The notes under the pieces were generated by a model that ran no database searches, was not told where the DNA came from, and saw nothing but the letters and a program-made list of their open reading frames with translations. A program made the translations under genes and the position numbers. A stretch of 64,000 bases of DNA from Serratia silvae (lineage in GTDB: Bacteria > Pseudomonadota > Gammaproteobacteria > Enterobacterales > Enterobacteriaceae): the NCBI RefSeq assembly GCF_023282985.1, contig NZ_JAGQDC010000017.1:1-64000 (forward strand). The letters run 5' to 3'. Positions 8,973 to 21,215 of the stretch are shown here, one piece after another; the stretch's first letter is position 1; every line of letters starts with the position of its first letter.

Positions 8973-8996
8973 CGGAGCAGCATGCAGCGCTCCTAC
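8973..8996. repeat. REP-like palindrome, degenerate
   Basis: CGGAGCAGCATGCAGCGCTC plus CTAC; a worn member of the family best preserved at 29940. Confidence 0.45.
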
Positions 8997-9014
8997 AAAG
9001 CGATGTGTCCGCTG

Positions 9015-9878
<864 letters not shown>

Positions 9879-9907
9879 TTATTGATTAATAAATCGGAAT
9901 CAGTTAA

Positions 9908-10717
9908 TTAATGCAGCGTGACCTGCTTAAGCTCGATGGAGTGGATTTGAATTTTTATCACTTCACTCACCGGGTCTTCAGGGCACTGCTCGACAAAATA
10001 GTTGAGATCGGAAATAGCGATATGGTTGCACTCCAACTGAGCATAAATCAAGCCACGGTCGCGGATCTCGTAAGGATCGTCCGGGTCAAAGCTCAGCACC
10101 GCCTCGCTGGCCCGCAACGCAATTTCCATCTGTTTTTCTTCCATCAGCGCGGCTTTCAGCGTATCAAGCATCTTACGCACCACCAGAATATTTTCCGATT
10201 CGTCCAAATCTTCATCTTCCAGTTCAGCACCCAGACCCAGATTGCCCTTGAGCCAAACCTGCAACTGATGTTCGTTAAGCGTTTCCCCGTTCAGCGGATT
10301 GACCAGCCACATCTCCTCATCCAGCCAATCGGCACGCATGATCAGCTGAGTGGGGAAAATTACCGGCATCAGCGGCAGATCCAACTGATGGGCAATATGC
10401 AGGAAAATGGTTCCCAGAGAGACTGGCGTTCCCTGGCGCGCTTCCAAAACCCTATCCAGCCAGATGGCGTCAGAGAGCCGATAAACACCGCTGGCACCGC
10501 CAAATCCCCAGGTTTTAAAGAACAGTTCGATGAGCGCTTCCAGTTGCTGATCCTGGTTGAGATCCTCCGGGATGATCGCGCGCGCTTCCTCAGTCAACTG
10601 CTGTAACTTGCGCTCAACTTCCGCCACCGGGAAATCCCGCCGGATGACCTTTGACACCAGGATCACCCCCTCACTCAGTGAGGAAGCGTTAAATTCGAAA
10701 TCGGCAATGCTACTCAT
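9908..10717 (-). CDS. sirB1: SirB1 family protein (transglutaminase-like, TPR)
   Basis: A 269-residue protein matching SirB1/YchA: an N-terminal transglutaminase-like fold (core GASGVYRLSDAIWLDRVLEARQG, VSLGTIFLHIAHQLDLPLMPVIFP) and a C-terminal TPR-like part (ALRASEAVLSFDPDDPYEIRDRG). Its biochemical role is not established. The usual catalytic cysteine is not evident in the N-terminal core. The start overlaps the end of sirB2 (ATGA-type), fitting translational coupling in the hemA-prfA-prmC-sirB2-sirB1-kdsA operon. Confidence 0.92.
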   Translation of the reverse strand: MSSIADFEFNASSLSEGVILVSKVIRRDFPVAEVERKLQQLTEEARAIIPEDLNQDQQLEALIELFFKTWGFGGASGVYRLSDAIWLDRVLEARQGTPVSLGTIFLHIAHQLDLPLMPVIFPTQLIMRADWLDEEMWLVNPLNGETLNEHQLQVWLKGNLGLGAELEDEDLDESENILVVRKMLDTLKAALMEEKQMEIALRASEAVLSFDPDDPYEIRDRGLIYAQLECNHIAISDLNYFVEQCPEDPVSEVIKIQIHSIELKQVTLH

Positions 10718-11112
10718 AGGTATCCCATCAAGAACGGTATTTTTGTCGTGGCAAGTTTAACGATCAGATACAGACAGCCCAGTGCCAGAACGAATGCCAA
10801 GGTGCGGATATTCCAGCTTTGCGTCTTCTTGCCCAATGCGACATAGCCCAACAGGATATAGATAATAACGCCAAACAACTTCTCGGTCAGCCACGAGTCC
10901 ATGCCAAGCAGTGGATAAAGCTTGAACATCACCACCAGAGCAATACCGGTGGCAAACAGCACCGTATCATTAATATGCGGCGTGATCTTTACCCAGCGCT
11001 TGTTGATCATCGGCGATGCACGCCACTTCCAGAAGAAACGCAGAACAAACAACGTAATGCTGATGGCTACCGTTAATAAATGCAGATGTTTTAGCGCCAT
11101 GTAAGCGGCCAT
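10714..11112 (-). CDS. sirB2: SirB2 family inner-membrane protein
   Basis: A 132-residue protein with four predicted membrane helices; KHLHLLTVAISITLFVLRFF and RWVKITPHINDTVLFATG are typical of SirB2/YchQ. Function is unknown beyond the historical link to SirA-dependent invasion gene regulation in Salmonella. It lies 18 bases behind prmC and overlaps sirB1, in the conserved hemA operon. Confidence 0.92.
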   Translation of the reverse strand: MAAYMALKHLHLLTVAISITLFVLRFFWKWRASPMINKRWVKITPHINDTVLFATGIALVVMFKLYPLLGMDSWLTEKLFGVIIYILLGYVALGKKTQSWNIRTLAFVLALGCLYLIVKLATTKIPFLMGYL

Positions 11113-11130
11113 AATGGTTTCCTTGGTTTT

Positions 11131-11964
11131 TTATAGTGGTTTTTGGCCCAGAGTCACGCGATCGTTGCCGCCATAGTCGCGATGCGTTGCCACCGCGATA
11201 AATCCCTCAGCATTTAACAGGGTACGTACATTTTCACCCTGTTGCCAACCGTGCTCAAGCAACAACCACCCCTCTGGCTCTAAATAATCTGCGGCCTGCT
11301 GCACGATCGCCGCCAGATCGGCCAGACCCTGTTCGGCGGCCACCAACGCACTGCCGGGTTCAAAGCGGATATCGCCCTGCCCAAGGTGAGGATCGGCTTC
11401 ATCAATATAGGGAGGATTACTGGCGATCAGCGCAAACTTTTGCCCGGCCACCGGCGTAAACCAGTCCCCTTGCAAAAAACGCGCATTGTTAATCGCCAGT
11501 TTTTGCGCATTATGCTGCGCCAATGCCACGGCTTCGGGCTGCAGGTCTATGCCGGTAAGCTCGCAGTCTGGCCGTTCGCTGGCTAACGCCAAGGCAATCG
11601 CGCCGGTGCCGGTGCCAAGATCCAGAATGGCACACGGCGCAGCGGGCAGACGCTCAAGGGCCAATTCCACCAAACATTCGGTATCTGGGCGCGGGATCAG
11701 CGTAGCGGGCGAAACCGACAGCGGGAGCGACCAGAACTCACGTTCACCAACTAGATACGCTACCGGCTCCCCGCGCTCACGGCGAGCCAGCAGCACCGTT
11801 AACTGCTCAACCTGCTCCGCCGACAGCAGAGTCTCACCAAATGCCAACAAATAGGTTCTGGCCCGACCGGTCACGAAACCCAACAGGATCTCCGCATCAC
11901 GTTTGGCGCTGTCACTGTGCGTCAGGCGTAAGGTCGCGGTTTTCAGCCAGGTTTGATAATCCAT
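11131..11964 (-). CDS. prmC: Release factor glutamine methyltransferase PrmC
   Basis: A 277-residue SAM-dependent methyltransferase that N5-methylates the glutamine of the GGQ motif in release factors 1 and 2. Visible are the N-terminal helical domain, the SAM loop ILDLGTGTGAIALALA, and the amide-binding NPPY motif in ASNPPYIDEADPH. The start codon overlaps the stop of prfA (TAATG), so the enzyme is made together with its substrate, RF1. Confidence 0.97.
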   Translation of the reverse strand: MDYQTWLKTATLRLTHSDSAKRDAEILLGFVTGRARTYLLAFGETLLSAEQVEQLTVLLARRERGEPVAYLVGEREFWSLPLSVSPATLIPRPDTECLVELALERLPAAPCAILDLGTGTGAIALALASERPDCELTGIDLQPEAVALAQHNAQKLAINNARFLQGDWFTPVAGQKFALIASNPPYIDEADPHLGQGDIRFEPGSALVAAEQGLADLAAIVQQAADYLEPEGWLLLEHGWQQGENVRTLLNAEGFIAVATHRDYGGNDRVTLGQKPL

Positions 11965-13049
11965 TACTCAGGCTCGGCAGAGAGTGCGGCCAACTGATCG
12001 GCCTGGTATTCCTGCACGATTGGCTGGATTAGCATATCCAGCTTGCCTTCCATCACCTCATCCAGGCGGTACAGCGTCAGGTTGATGCGGTGGTCGGTCA
12101 CGCGCCCCTGCGGGAAGTTATAGGTGCGGTTACGATCGGAACGATCGCCGGTGCCCAGCAAGTTGCGGCGGGTAGATGCCTCTGCCAACTGGCGTTTCGC
12201 CATCTCTGCCGCGCGGATACGTGCCCCAAGCACCGACATCGCTTTGGCTTTGTTCTTGTGCTGTGAACGTTCGTCCTGGCATTCAACCACAATACCGGTC
12301 GGCAAGTGGGTAATACGGATCGCAGAATCGGTGGTGTTAACGTGCTGACCACCGGCCCCGGAGGAACGGAAGGTATCGATTTTCAGATCGCCCGCGTTGA
12401 TTTCTGGCAATTCCGCCTCTGGTACCGCTGGCATCACCGCCACCGTGCAGGCAGAGGTATGAATACGGCCCTGGGATTCGGTTTCCGGCACGCGCTGAAC
12501 GCGGTGACCGCCAGATTCAAATTTCAGCTGACCGTAAACACCGTCGCCAGACACTTTGGCAATCACCTCTTTATAGCCGCCGTGTTCACCCACGTTTTCG
12601 CTCATGATCTCAACCCGCCAGCGGCGAGTTTCAGCGTAACGGCTGTACATACGGAACAGATCGCCAGCAAAAATGGCCGCTTCGTCGCCACCGGTTCCGG
12701 CGCGCACTTCCAGGAAGCAGTCGCGCTCATCGTCCGGATCCTTCGGCAGCAGCAACACCTGCAGCTGCTGTTCCAGCTCTTCCGTCGCCGCTCTAGCCTG
12801 TTTCAGCTCTTCCTGCGCCATTTCACGCATTTCCGGATCGTCCAGCATCATTTCTGCCGTGGCGAGGTCATCCTGCACCTGACGCCACTCCAGAAAACAA
12901 CGGCTGACATCGGTCAACTGCGCATATTCGCGCGACAGGCCACGGAACCGATCCTGATCGGCAATAACACCGGCATCGCCGAGCAACGCCTGAACTTCTT
13001 CATGGCGCTCTTGTAACGCTTCCAGTTTGGCAACAATAGAAGGCTTCAT
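11964..13049 (-). CDS. prfA: Peptide chain release factor 1
   Basis: A 361-residue RF1 that reads UAG and UAA stop codons. The GGQ catalytic motif is in [20 protein letters not shown] and the discriminator region follows [16 protein letters not shown]. Length equals the usual 360. It lies between hemA (33 bases upstream) and prmC (overlapping), as in E. coli. The second GGQ protein of this window, PrfH, has a very different N-terminal part. Confidence 0.98.
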   Translation of the reverse strand: MKPSIVAKLEALQERHEEVQALLGDAGVIADQDRFRGLSREYAQLTDVSRCFLEWRQVQDDLATAEMMLDDPEMREMAQEELKQARAATEELEQQLQVLLLPKDPDDERDCFLEVRAGTGGDEAAIFAGDLFRMYSRYAETRRWRVEIMSENVGEHGGYKEVIAKVSGDGVYGQLKFESGGHRVQRVPETESQGRIHTSACTVAVMPAVPEAELPEINAGDLKIDTFRSSGAGGQHVNTTDSAIRITHLPTGIVVECQDERSQHKNKAKAMSVLGARIRAAEMAKRQLAEASTRRNLLGTGDRSDRNRTYNFPQGRVTDHRINLTLYRLDEVMEGKLDMLIQPIVQEYQADQLAALSAEPE

Positions 13050-13081
13050 GCGTGGTTTTAAACCCTGTTAATAAAAGAGAA

Positions 13082-14344
13082 CTAATGCTGATCCAGCCCG
13101 AGGCTGTCGCGTAAAATGTGCAACCGCTCCATATCGCCGTCGCCGGCGGCCTGCTGGAGGGATTTGGTAGGGGCATGAATAAGACGATTGGTTAATCTGT
13201 GGGCCAGTTCATGGATCACCTGCTCCACGTTAGCGCCTTGAGCAATCGCGGCTAGCGCTTTCGACTCCATTTCCGCCCGGATCTGATCGGCCTGCGAACG
13301 GTAGTCTCTGATGGTATCTGTTGCGCCCTGTGAGCGCAGCCAGGCCATGAAATTGCTACTTTCCTGCTGCACTATGGTCTCGGCCTGTACGGCCGCCGCC
13401 TGCCGTTGCGCCATATTGCTCTGAATAATGGCCTGCAAGTCGTCCACGGTGTAGAGATAGGCGTTCGCCAATTTGCCTACTTCCGGCTCGATATCGCGCG
13501 GAACGGCAATATCCACCAGCAACATGGGCTGATTGCGGCGCGCCTTCAGTGCCCGCTCGACCATTCCCTTACCAATGATGGGCAACGGGCTGGCGGTAGA
13601 ACTGATAATGATATCGGCATCTGCCAGGCGTGCGTCAATCTCCGGCAATGAGATCACCTCTGCCCCCACCTCTTGCGCCAATACTTGAGCGCGTTCACGG
13701 GTGCGGTTAGCGATGATCATATGCTGCACTTTATGCTCACGCAGATGGCGGGCAACCAGCTCGATCGTTTCCCCGGCACCGACCAACAGCACATTCAGTT
13801 CGGCAAGGGATTCGAATATTTGACGCGCCAGCGCACAGGCGGCGAAGGCAACGGATACCGCGCTGGCACCGATTTCGGTTTCAGTGCGTACACGCTTGGC
13901 AACGGAGAAGGATTTCTGGAACAGCCGCTCCAGCTCACCGGAAAGCGACTGGCCACGCTGGGATTCGGCAAAGGCTTTCTTTACCTGGCCGAGGATCTGG
14001 GGTTCACCCAGTACCAAAGAGTCTAGCCCGCTGGCAACGCGCATCAAGTGGCTGACGGCTTCGTCGCCGTGGTGCCAATACAGGCTCTTGCGCACGTCTT
14101 CCGCACGCAGATGGTGATAATCACATAACCAGGCTACCAGTTGTTCATGCAGATGATCCTGCTGCTCCACGCTGAGATACAGCTCAGTACGGTTACAGGT
14201 AGACAGCACAACGCCGCCCTGCACCAATGGCTGTTGCAGCAAGCTATTCAGCGCCTTGTCGATCGACTCTGGGGAGAAGGTCACTCGTTCTCGCAGAGAA
14301 ACCGGAGCGGTTTTGTGATTAATACCTAACGCCAGAAGGGTCAT
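13082..14344 (-). CDS. hemA: Glutamyl-tRNA reductase
   Basis: A 420-residue enzyme making glutamate-1-semialdehyde from Glu-tRNA, the first committed step of haem synthesis by the C5 route. The catalytic cysteine is C50 in [12 protein letters not shown]; the NADPH-binding [17 protein letters not shown] and the C-terminal dimerisation helices ([10 protein letters not shown] to HILRDSLGL) are intact. The extreme N-terminus [15 protein letters not shown] keeps the lysine-containing segment involved in haem-dependent proteolysis in Salmonella. First gene of the operon, divergent from lolB. Confidence 0.98.
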   Translation of the reverse strand: MTLLALGINHKTAPVSLRERVTFSPESIDKALNSLLQQPLVQGGVVLSTCNRTELYLSVEQQDHLHEQLVAWLCDYHHLRAEDVRKSLYWHHGDEAVSHLMRVASGLDSLVLGEPQILGQVKKAFAESQRGQSLSGELERLFQKSFSVAKRVRTETEIGASAVSVAFAACALARQIFESLAELNVLLVGAGETIELVARHLREHKVQHMIIANRTRERAQVLAQEVGAEVISLPEIDARLADADIIISSTASPLPIIGKGMVERALKARRNQPMLLVDIAVPRDIEPEVGKLANAYLYTVDDLQAIIQSNMAQRQAAAVQAETIVQQESSNFMAWLRSQGATDTIRDYRSQADQIRAEMESKALAAIAQGANVEQVIHELAHRLTNRLIHAPTKSLQQAAGDGDMERLHILRDSLGLDQH

Positions 14345-14764
14345 TGCTTCGAGTAATACTTCTCTTGGTACGGGTTCTCGTTGACCGGCATTCTACTTGA
14401 TGCGCGACATCAATTAAAGTGACAACCGCATCTTCCGGCCAATCGCTGGTATTGCCGGGACAAATCAATCAGCAGGACAAAACTCGGTATGTTTCAAACC
14501 CATCAGAAACCGAAGAGGAAAAACGCTCAAGCGGCTGCTGAATAGACGAAAAACTCGCTCTGTAGGGATGCAACATACTGCGCCCACAGATTTCCCCCCC
14601 AAAAACCCTCACCATCGTTTACAATCTTCCACACACCAGACGCCACCCTTGCTGCAAGGCTTTTGCGCCATTGTATTATTGACGTTACGCCACTCGCCCG
14701 TTAGCGTGGTGGCAGAAATGCTAAACAGCACTGCCCCGCAAGGACAAAAGGACAACAAAACGTT
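14345..14764. other. Divergent hemA/lolB promoter region
   Basis: 420 bases without a convincing gene. It holds a degenerate REP-like palindrome at 14563-14588 (GTAGGGATGCAACATACTGC, GCCCA). Promoters for hemA (leftward) and lolB (rightward) must lie here; no strong consensus stood out to me. Confidence 0.5.
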
Positions 14765-15385
14765 ATGCCTATCCGCAAAGTTAGTTTGCTTCGCCTGATC
14801 CCATTAGCCAGCCTGGTGCTGACGGCCTGTACTCTCACCAAGCCTGGCCCGGCCACCAGCCCGACGTCTCCGCAGTGGCTCGCTCATGAGCAAGCGGTGC
14901 AACAGCTTGAGCAGTATCAGACCCGGGGCGCTTTTGCTTATCTGACCGATCAGAAAAAAGTCTACGCCCGCTTCTTCTGGCAACAATACACGCCCGACCG
15001 CTACCGCCTGCTGCTGACCAACCCGCTTGGCAGCACCGAGCTGGAGCTGAACGTGCAAAAAAGCGTGGTGCAGCTGACGGATAACCAGGGCAAACGCTAT
15101 GTCAGCGACAACCCGGAAGAGATGATCCGCAAGCTGACCGGCATGCAGATCCCATTGGATAACCTGCGCCAGTGGATGCTTGGCCTGCCAGGGCAAGCTA
15201 CCGATTTCAGCCTCGACGCCCAGTACCGCCTGAACAAGCTGACCTACAAACAGGGCGATCTGACCTGGGTTGTCACCTACCAGGACTATAATACCGATCT
15301 CAAAATCCCGTTACCGAGCCGCCTTGAACTGCAACAGGGCGATCAACGTATCAAGCTGAAAATGGATAACTGGACGCTCAAGTGA
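14765..15385 (+). CDS. lolB: Outer-membrane lipoprotein LolB
   Basis: A 206-residue lipoprotein that receives lipoproteins from LolA and inserts them in the outer membrane. The signal peptide ends in the lipobox LTAC (cysteine near residue 22), followed by the LolB fold with [34 protein letters not shown] and the protruding loop region around LPG. Length matches E. coli (207). The stop overlaps the ispE start, so translation is probably coupled. Confidence 0.96.
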   Translation: MPIRKVSLLRLIPLASLVLTACTLTKPGPATSPTSPQWLAHEQAVQQLEQYQTRGAFAYLTDQKKVYARFFWQQYTPDRYRLLLTNPLGSTELELNVQKSVVQLTDNQGKRYVSDNPEEMIRKLTGMQIPLDNLRQWMLGLPGQATDFSLDAQYRLNKLTYKQGDLTWVVTYQDYNTDLKIPLPSRLELQQGDQRIKLKMDNWTLK

Positions 15386-16251
15386 TGACCCACCAATGGC
15401 CCTCCCCGGCAAAGCTGAACCTGTTTCTCTATATCACCGGCCGTCGTGCAGACGGCTACCATCAGTTGCAAACGCTGTTCCAGTTCCTGGATTACGGCGA
15501 TACGCTGACCATCGTTCCCCGCCAGGATGACCAAATCCAGCTGCTAACGCCTGTAGAAGGGGTGCCAGACGAGCAGAACTTGATTGTCCGGGCCGCTCGT
15601 CTGTTACAGCAACATTGCACGGCCCACGCCATTGCCCCCCTTCCCCGTGGGGCAAACATCAGTATCGACAAGCGCTTACCGATGGGGGGGGGCCTTGGCG
15701 GCGGCTCTTCCAACGCGGCGACAGTGCTGGTCGCACTGAATGAACTTTGGCAATGTGGTCTGAGCGACGACCAGTTGGCAGATATGGGGCTAACCCTCGG
15801 TGCCGATGTTCCGGTATTTGTTCGTGGCCATGCGGCATTTGCCGAAGGGATTGGTGAGCAGCTGCAGCCAGCAAATCCGGCAGAAAAGTGGTATTTGGTC
15901 GCACATCCCGGTGTCAGCATCCCCACACCGGTGATTTTTGCCGATGCCGAATTAAAAAGAGACACCCCGGTTCGCCCGCTGAACGCCCTATTACAGGCAC
16001 CTTACGCAAATGATTGCGAACCGATCGCAAGAAAACGTTTTCGCGAGGTTGAACAGCTTCTTTCATGGCTGTTACAATACGCGCCGTCACGCCTGACTGG
16101 CACAGGTGCTTGTGTGTTTGCAGAATTCGACTCCGAGCCCGCCGCTCTTCAGGTGTTAAATCAAGCCCCGGCCTGGTTGCGTGGATTTGTAGCGCGTGGC
16201 GTTAACATCTCACCACTACATCGCATCCGTTCCGGGCAGATTGAGCCGTAG
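15385..16251 (+). CDS. ispE: 4-diphosphocytidyl-2-C-methyl-D-erythritol kinase IspE
   Basis: A 288-residue GHMP kinase of the non-mevalonate isoprenoid pathway, phosphorylating the 2-hydroxyl of CDP-methylerythritol. Starts with [20 protein letters not shown]; the ATP-binding glycine loop is [17 protein letters not shown]. The ATG at 15385 overlaps the lolB stop as ATGA; a GTG one codon earlier is also open, but the ATG gives the length of the E. coli enzyme. Confidence 0.97.
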   Translation: MTHQWPSPAKLNLFLYITGRRADGYHQLQTLFQFLDYGDTLTIVPRQDDQIQLLTPVEGVPDEQNLIVRAARLLQQHCTAHAIAPLPRGANISIDKRLPMGGGLGGGSSNAATVLVALNELWQCGLSDDQLADMGLTLGADVPVFVRGHAAFAEGIGEQLQPANPAEKWYLVAHPGVSIPTPVIFADAELKRDTPVRPLNALLQAPYANDCEPIARKRFREVEQLLSWLLQYAPSRLTGTGACVFAEFDSEPAALQVLNQAPAWLRGFVARGVNISPLHRIRSGQIEP

Positions 16252-16386
16252 CTCAACGTGTCGTTGCACAGGGTCGTCCACCTGGCCCTGTCCTCTCTGC
16301 GCTGCTCTGCAGTTCAAGTTAGTTTTACACACCCGTATGTATATTGCGTCGGCGTCGCCAACTGCCCCTTGGCGAACACCGTATGA

Positions 16387-17370
<984 letters not shown>

Positions 17371-17435
17371 TCCCTTCTCTGGCGCGGTTTACCCTCCACT
17401 GCGCCAAATTGTTCGGGTGAACATCTCAGAAAACG

Positions 17436-17472
17436 AAAAACCCGTTGAAGCGCAAGCAACAACGGGTTTTTT
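17436..17472 (+). terminator. Terminator after prs
   Basis: AACCCGTTG and CAACGGGTT form the stem, preceded by A residues and followed by six T residues. Works for prs and possibly also for the convergent ychH. Confidence 0.88.
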
Positions 17473-17552
17473 ACGGGATGTGGGACATAATCCTCAAACC
17501 TTATAGATCAGGCTCCTTTGCCTTTGTTCACCAGATCCTTGGCCGTGGTTAA

Positions 17553-17831
17553 TCAATGCGACGGACGACGCGGGTTGTTTTGGCAGCGTTTATCAAAGTG
17601 TTTTACCCACCAGTAACGATCTGCAACCCGTTCGCGCCCACCGATACGCGCACCGGCCAGCCACAACAAGGCGCCGATAAAGATACTCATGATGGCACCG
17701 TGGGCAAAGAACTGCGGCAAATTGAACTGTGATACTTCAGCCAGGATGGAGTATCCCACCCCGCCAACCATGACCACCATACCCATTCCCATTAAAACGT
17801 TGCCAATAACCTCAGCGCTTTTACGTTTCAT
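17553..17831 (-). CDS. ychH: YchH family inner-membrane stress protein
   Basis: A 92-residue protein with two membrane helices (GNVLMGMGMVVMVGGVGYSI and GAIMSIFIGALLWLAGARIG) and a conserved tail DRYWWVKHFDKRCQNN, matching E. coli YchH, a small stress-induced membrane protein. The ATG at MKRKSAE is chosen; an upstream ATG would add seven residues not seen in homologues. Transcribed divergently from pth, as in E. coli, with a CRP-like site upstream. Confidence 0.92.
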   Translation of the reverse strand: MKRKSAEVIGNVLMGMGMVVMVGGVGYSILAEVSQFNLPQFFAHGAIMSIFIGALLWLAGARIGGRERVADRYWWVKHFDKRCQNNPRRPSH

Positions 17832-17928
17832 ATGCCACCTCCATAGTGCCATGTGCCAATAGAGGGAAACCCCTAACTCGTTATCCCACTTTGATTAGTT
17901 AAGTATAGACGTTATTTCAGAAGGGGTA

Positions 17929-17948
17929 TTGCGTGAGTGATCACAAAT
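17929..17948 (-). promoter_or_regulatory. CRP-like site upstream of ychH
   Basis: TGCGTGAGTGATCACA approximates the TGTGA-N6-TCACA CRP consensus, with one perfect and one weak half, about 100 bases before ychH. Control of ychH by CRP is known in E. coli; this site is inferred by eye. The rest of the 365-base ychH/pth gap shows nothing else clear. Confidence 0.45.
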
Positions 17949-18196
17949 GGCAACAAAAGGCTGACAATTCTTTACTTTATGTTAAAAGTTAGCGAGATAA
18001 CTGAATTATTTTACTAATGTATTATTCACTTTTCATCGATTAGCGGACGATGCGCCAGATTTTTGTCATTCTTCGCGCAGGCAGGTACACTAACGGCCTA
18101 TAAATTTCGAGCTGTGCCGCTGTGAAACCTTAGGTGATCGCAACCTGGAAGGCATCGGGCACGCCCTTTCCATTTTTCTAGCATAGTGAATCTCTT

Positions 18197-18787
18197 GTGA
18201 GCAGTATCAAACTGATTGTTGGCCTGGCCAACCCGGGCGCAGAGTATGCCCAGACACGGCACAATGCCGGCGCATGGTATGTTGACCTACTGGCGCAACG
18301 CCACAACCAGCCATTGAAGGAAGAGAGTAAGTTCTTCGGTTACACCGCACGCCTGAATTTGGCCGGTAACGACGTGCGATTGCTGGTACCCACCACTTTT
18401 ATGAACCTGAGCGGTAAAGCCGTTGGCGCCTTAGCCACCTTCTATCGCATTCTGCCAGAAGAAATACTGGTGGCACACGACGAGTTGGATCTGCCACCAG
18501 GGGTGGCGAAACTCAAATTAGGCGGTAGCAACGGTGGCCATAATGGCCTTAAGGATATCCAGAGCAAGTTGGGCAATAACCCGAACTTTTATCGCTTACG
18601 AATTGGCATCGGCCACCCTGGTGATAAAAACAAGGTGGTAGGCTTTGTGCTGGGTAAGCCGCCGGCATCAGAGCAAGCGCTGATTGATGATGCTGTCGAT
18701 GAGTCGCTACGTTGCACAGAGATCTTGCTGAAGGAAGGCATAACTAAAGCCATGAATCGTTTGCATGCGTTTAAAGCGACTGGCTAA
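18197..18787 (+). CDS. pth: Peptidyl-tRNA hydrolase
   Basis: A 196-residue enzyme that frees tRNA from drop-off peptidyl-tRNA. GTG start, as in E. coli. Catalytic features are N12 in GLANPG, H22 in TRHNAGAW, and HDELDLPPG; the helix lid GGHNGLKDI and [12 protein letters not shown] are complete. In many relatives it precedes ychF directly; here 1.2 kb with a small membrane-protein gene and AT-rich DNA separates them. Confidence 0.97.
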   Translation: MSSIKLIVGLANPGAEYAQTRHNAGAWYVDLLAQRHNQPLKEESKFFGYTARLNLAGNDVRLLVPTTFMNLSGKAVGALATFYRILPEEILVAHDELDLPPGVAKLKLGGSNGGHNGLKDIQSKLGNNPNFYRLRIGIGHPGDKNKVVGFVLGKPPASEQALIDDAVDESLRCTEILLKEGITKAMNRLHAFKATG

Positions 18788-18791
18788 GCAG

Positions 18792-18831
18792 TCAGGCCAA
18801 GTGATGTGAGTGTGTCACTTGCTTGGCCTGC
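18792..18831. terminator. Inverted repeat after pth
   Basis: CAGGCCAAG and CTTGGCCTG, nine pairs, enclose a 20-base loop that itself can pair in part. It overlaps the 3' end of the leftward small membrane-protein gene. No T run, so weak as an intrinsic terminator. Confidence 0.45.
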
Positions 18832-19069
18832 TACTTATCGGGCAGTAGCGGCACAGTTTACGAGTACAGCATGGCTGCTCGCTCTGCACATTACTTTGCA
18901 TAGCAACATCAACCACATCCGGCGTAGTTTTCTTTTTCAAATCCGCACTTCCAGGTAAAAAAGGTCGTTCAATCAGGCTCTTCCTACGCCCGTTACGGAA
19001 ATGAATAATAAAAGAAATAACTGACAGTAATAATAAAACCGGTGCAGAAAGCACATCAATCCCATTCAT
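18815..19069 (-). CDS. Small membrane protein, function unknown
   Basis: An 84-residue frame I do not recognise. It starts MNGIDVLSAPVLLLLSVISF, a single strong membrane helix, then has a basic stretch HFRNGRRK and a cysteine-rich end (CCTRKLCRYC). The ATG at 19069 has a strong AAGGAGG site at good spacing, the main reason to believe it is translated; an ATG eight codons upstream would sit before that site. One-helix topology with a basic cytoplasmic tail suggests a small regulator or accessory subunit, but nothing around it hints at a partner. Confidence 0.5.
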   Translation of the reverse strand: MNGIDVLSAPVLLLLSVISFIIHFRNGRRKSLIERPFLPGSADLKKKTTPDVVDVAMQSNVQSEQPCCTRKLCRYCPISSRPSK

Positions 19070-19975
19070 GAGATAGATTCCTCCTTGAATCAAAATAGTA
19101 CAGCGAATAATACGTAGATATTATCTTAAAAAAATACGCTCAACAATACTTCCAGATAAATTTATCGTTACCCTCCCAAATCCACCCCAATATAATTAGG
19201 ATGTTACTTATAAAACAACAGAAAAATCCCATTCATACAATAGGATATTTCCTTGAAATGGAGTGACGAAATCTTAATACCTATAAGTAATCACAAACAT
19301 ATATTAAATGTATTAACCGTTTCAGTTAAATAAAAAGAATAATATCAAAAAACAATAAAAACAAACAAAAACAATGAGATAGAATTATTTTCCATTAAAA
19401 ATTACTGATTGAAAAACGTAGTGATGATTAAATAATGATCACGCCGAATGCAATGGTTAGTTTGAAATTAATGGATTTTACTAGCCTACATAGATAGTCC
19501 ACTATAAGATAAGCAACGTATTGCAACTTAATGCTCTGTCACTCTTTATCCACCGTAATCCGCCAGCTTTTATTATGATATGTTGCCACATTTTTTCATT
19601 GGATGATAAAAGAGAAACTTGGGAATAACCCTAGGCACAGGGTGCCTTTAATAAATAAACATGCATTTTAAATGAAATATTTAGTCGCCTTTTTTAGCAC
19701 TAAATATCTTACCAAAAACAACCGGAATCCCCCCCCCCGACCTTAATGTTCTATTTCCTATCTTCAAACATCCCAGCGTGGATCCGCACCTTGCCTGCTG
19801 AACACACATCTACTGGCGTTGATTTGAGCCCCCCTTGCGCCTCGGGTGGTACCGCCAACAACGGGCAGATCGAGATAACTGCCCATTACGTGTATAATGG
19901 CGGGATAATTTCGTCATTTATGCAGCAGGATAATGTTAACCTGTTGATAGTTAAGATATTTAAGGTGATATAAAC
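19070..19975. other. AT-rich intergenic region before ychF
   Basis: About 900 bases without a supported gene. The part 19100-19740 is strikingly AT-rich compared with its surroundings and ends in a run of C residues near 19730. A short open frame (19746-19973) lacks a ribosome site. A TATAAT at 19893-19898 is a good -10 candidate for ychF. I see no RNA gene, but a xenogeneic AT-rich remnant is possible. Confidence 0.5.
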
Positions 19976-21067
19976 ATGGGATTCAAATGCGGTATCGTCG
20001 GTCTGCCTAACGTTGGCAAATCCACCCTGTTCAATGCGTTGACCAAAGCAGGTATTGAAGCGGCCAACTTCCCGTTCTGCACCATTGAACCCAATACCGG
20101 CGTGGTACCGATGCCCGATGCACGTCTGGATCGGTTGGCCGAGATCGTCAAACCACAGCGCATTCTACCCACCACCATGGAATTCGTTGATATCGCAGGC
20201 TTGGTAAAAGGTGCTTCCAAAGGTGAAGGCCTGGGTAACCAGTTCCTGACCAACATCCGTGAAACCGAAGCCATCGGCCACGTGGTACGTTGCTTTGAGA
20301 ACGACAACATCATTCACGTGAATAACAAAGTGGATCCGGCAGACGATATCGAAGTGATCAACACCGAGTTGGCATTGTCCGACCTTGATACCTGCGAACG
20401 CGCCATTCACCGTGTGCAGAAGAAAGCCAAAGGCGGCGATAAAGACGCAAAAGCCGAATTGGCCGCACTGGAAAAATGCCTGCCACAGTTGGAAAACGCT
20501 GGCATGCTGCGTGCGTTGGATCTATCTGCTGAAGATAAAGCCGCGATCCGCTACCTGAGCTTCCTGACCCTGAAGCCGACCATGTATATCGCCAACGTCA
20601 ACGAAGACGGTTTTGAAAACAACCCGTATCTGGACGTCGTGCGCAAGATTGCTGCCGAAGAAGGTTCCGTGGTCGTTGCGGTTTGCGCCGCTGTTGAGTC
20701 CGACATTGCAGAACTGGAAGATGAAGACCGCGCTGAATTTATGGCCGAACTGGGTCTGGAAGAACCCGGTCTGAACCGTGTGATCCGCGCTGGTTACGAA
20801 TTGCTCAATCTGCAAACCTACTTCACCGCAGGCGTGAAGGAAGTGCGCGCCTGGACGATCCCGGTTGGAGCTACTGCACCGCAAGCAGCCGGTAAAATTC
20901 ACACCGACTTTGAAAAAGGCTTTATCCGGGCACAGACCATCGCCTTTGAGGACTTTATCACCTATAAAGGTGAGCAAGGTGCCAAAGAAGCCGGCAAGAT
21001 GCGTTCTGAAGGGAAAGACTACGTCGTTAAAGATGGCGATGTGATGAACTTCTTGTTTAACGTCTAA
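19976..21067 (+). CDS. ychF: Redox-regulated ATPase YchF
   Basis: A 363-residue Obg-family P-loop protein that prefers ATP over GTP and binds ribosomes; it dampens the oxidative stress response. P-loop is [14 protein letters not shown] (9-22), switch region [14 protein letters not shown], the altered specificity motif NVNEDG in place of NKxD, a coiled-coil insert about 130-180, and a C-terminal TGS domain ([22 protein letters not shown]). TAAGGTGAT lies before the ATG. Confidence 0.98.
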   Translation: MGFKCGIVGLPNVGKSTLFNALTKAGIEAANFPFCTIEPNTGVVPMPDARLDRLAEIVKPQRILPTTMEFVDIAGLVKGASKGEGLGNQFLTNIRETEAIGHVVRCFENDNIIHVNNKVDPADDIEVINTELALSDLDTCERAIHRVQKKAKGGDKDAKAELAALEKCLPQLENAGMLRALDLSAEDKAAIRYLSFLTLKPTMYIANVNEDGFENNPYLDVVRKIAAEEGSVVVAVCAAVESDIAELEDEDRAEFMAELGLEEPGLNRVIRAGYELLNLQTYFTAGVKEVRAWTIPVGATAPQAAGKIHTDFEKGFIRAQTIAFEDFITYKGEQGAKEAGKMRSEGKDYVVKDGDVMNFLFNV

Positions 21068-21126
21068 ATGGTTTCTTGGGCTTCACGGCAGGTATCTGAA
21101 CAGCTAATGAGGCCCGGTTGACACTT

Positions 21127-21157
21127 AAAATCCACGCAACCGCGTGGATTTTTTTAT
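21127..21157 (+). terminator. Terminator after ychF
   Basis: AATCCACGC and GCGTGGATT with loop AACC and a seven-T tail; classic intrinsic terminator. Confidence 0.9.
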
Positions 21158-21215
21158 TTCTTGGCGCCTCAAGTTTCCCCGCAACAACACAGTACAAAAG
21201 TCAGCACAGAGTGAA

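Noticed and set aside
19746..19973. 75-codon frame just before ychF
   Set aside because: No ribosome site and it covers the ychF promoter; composition not protein-like.
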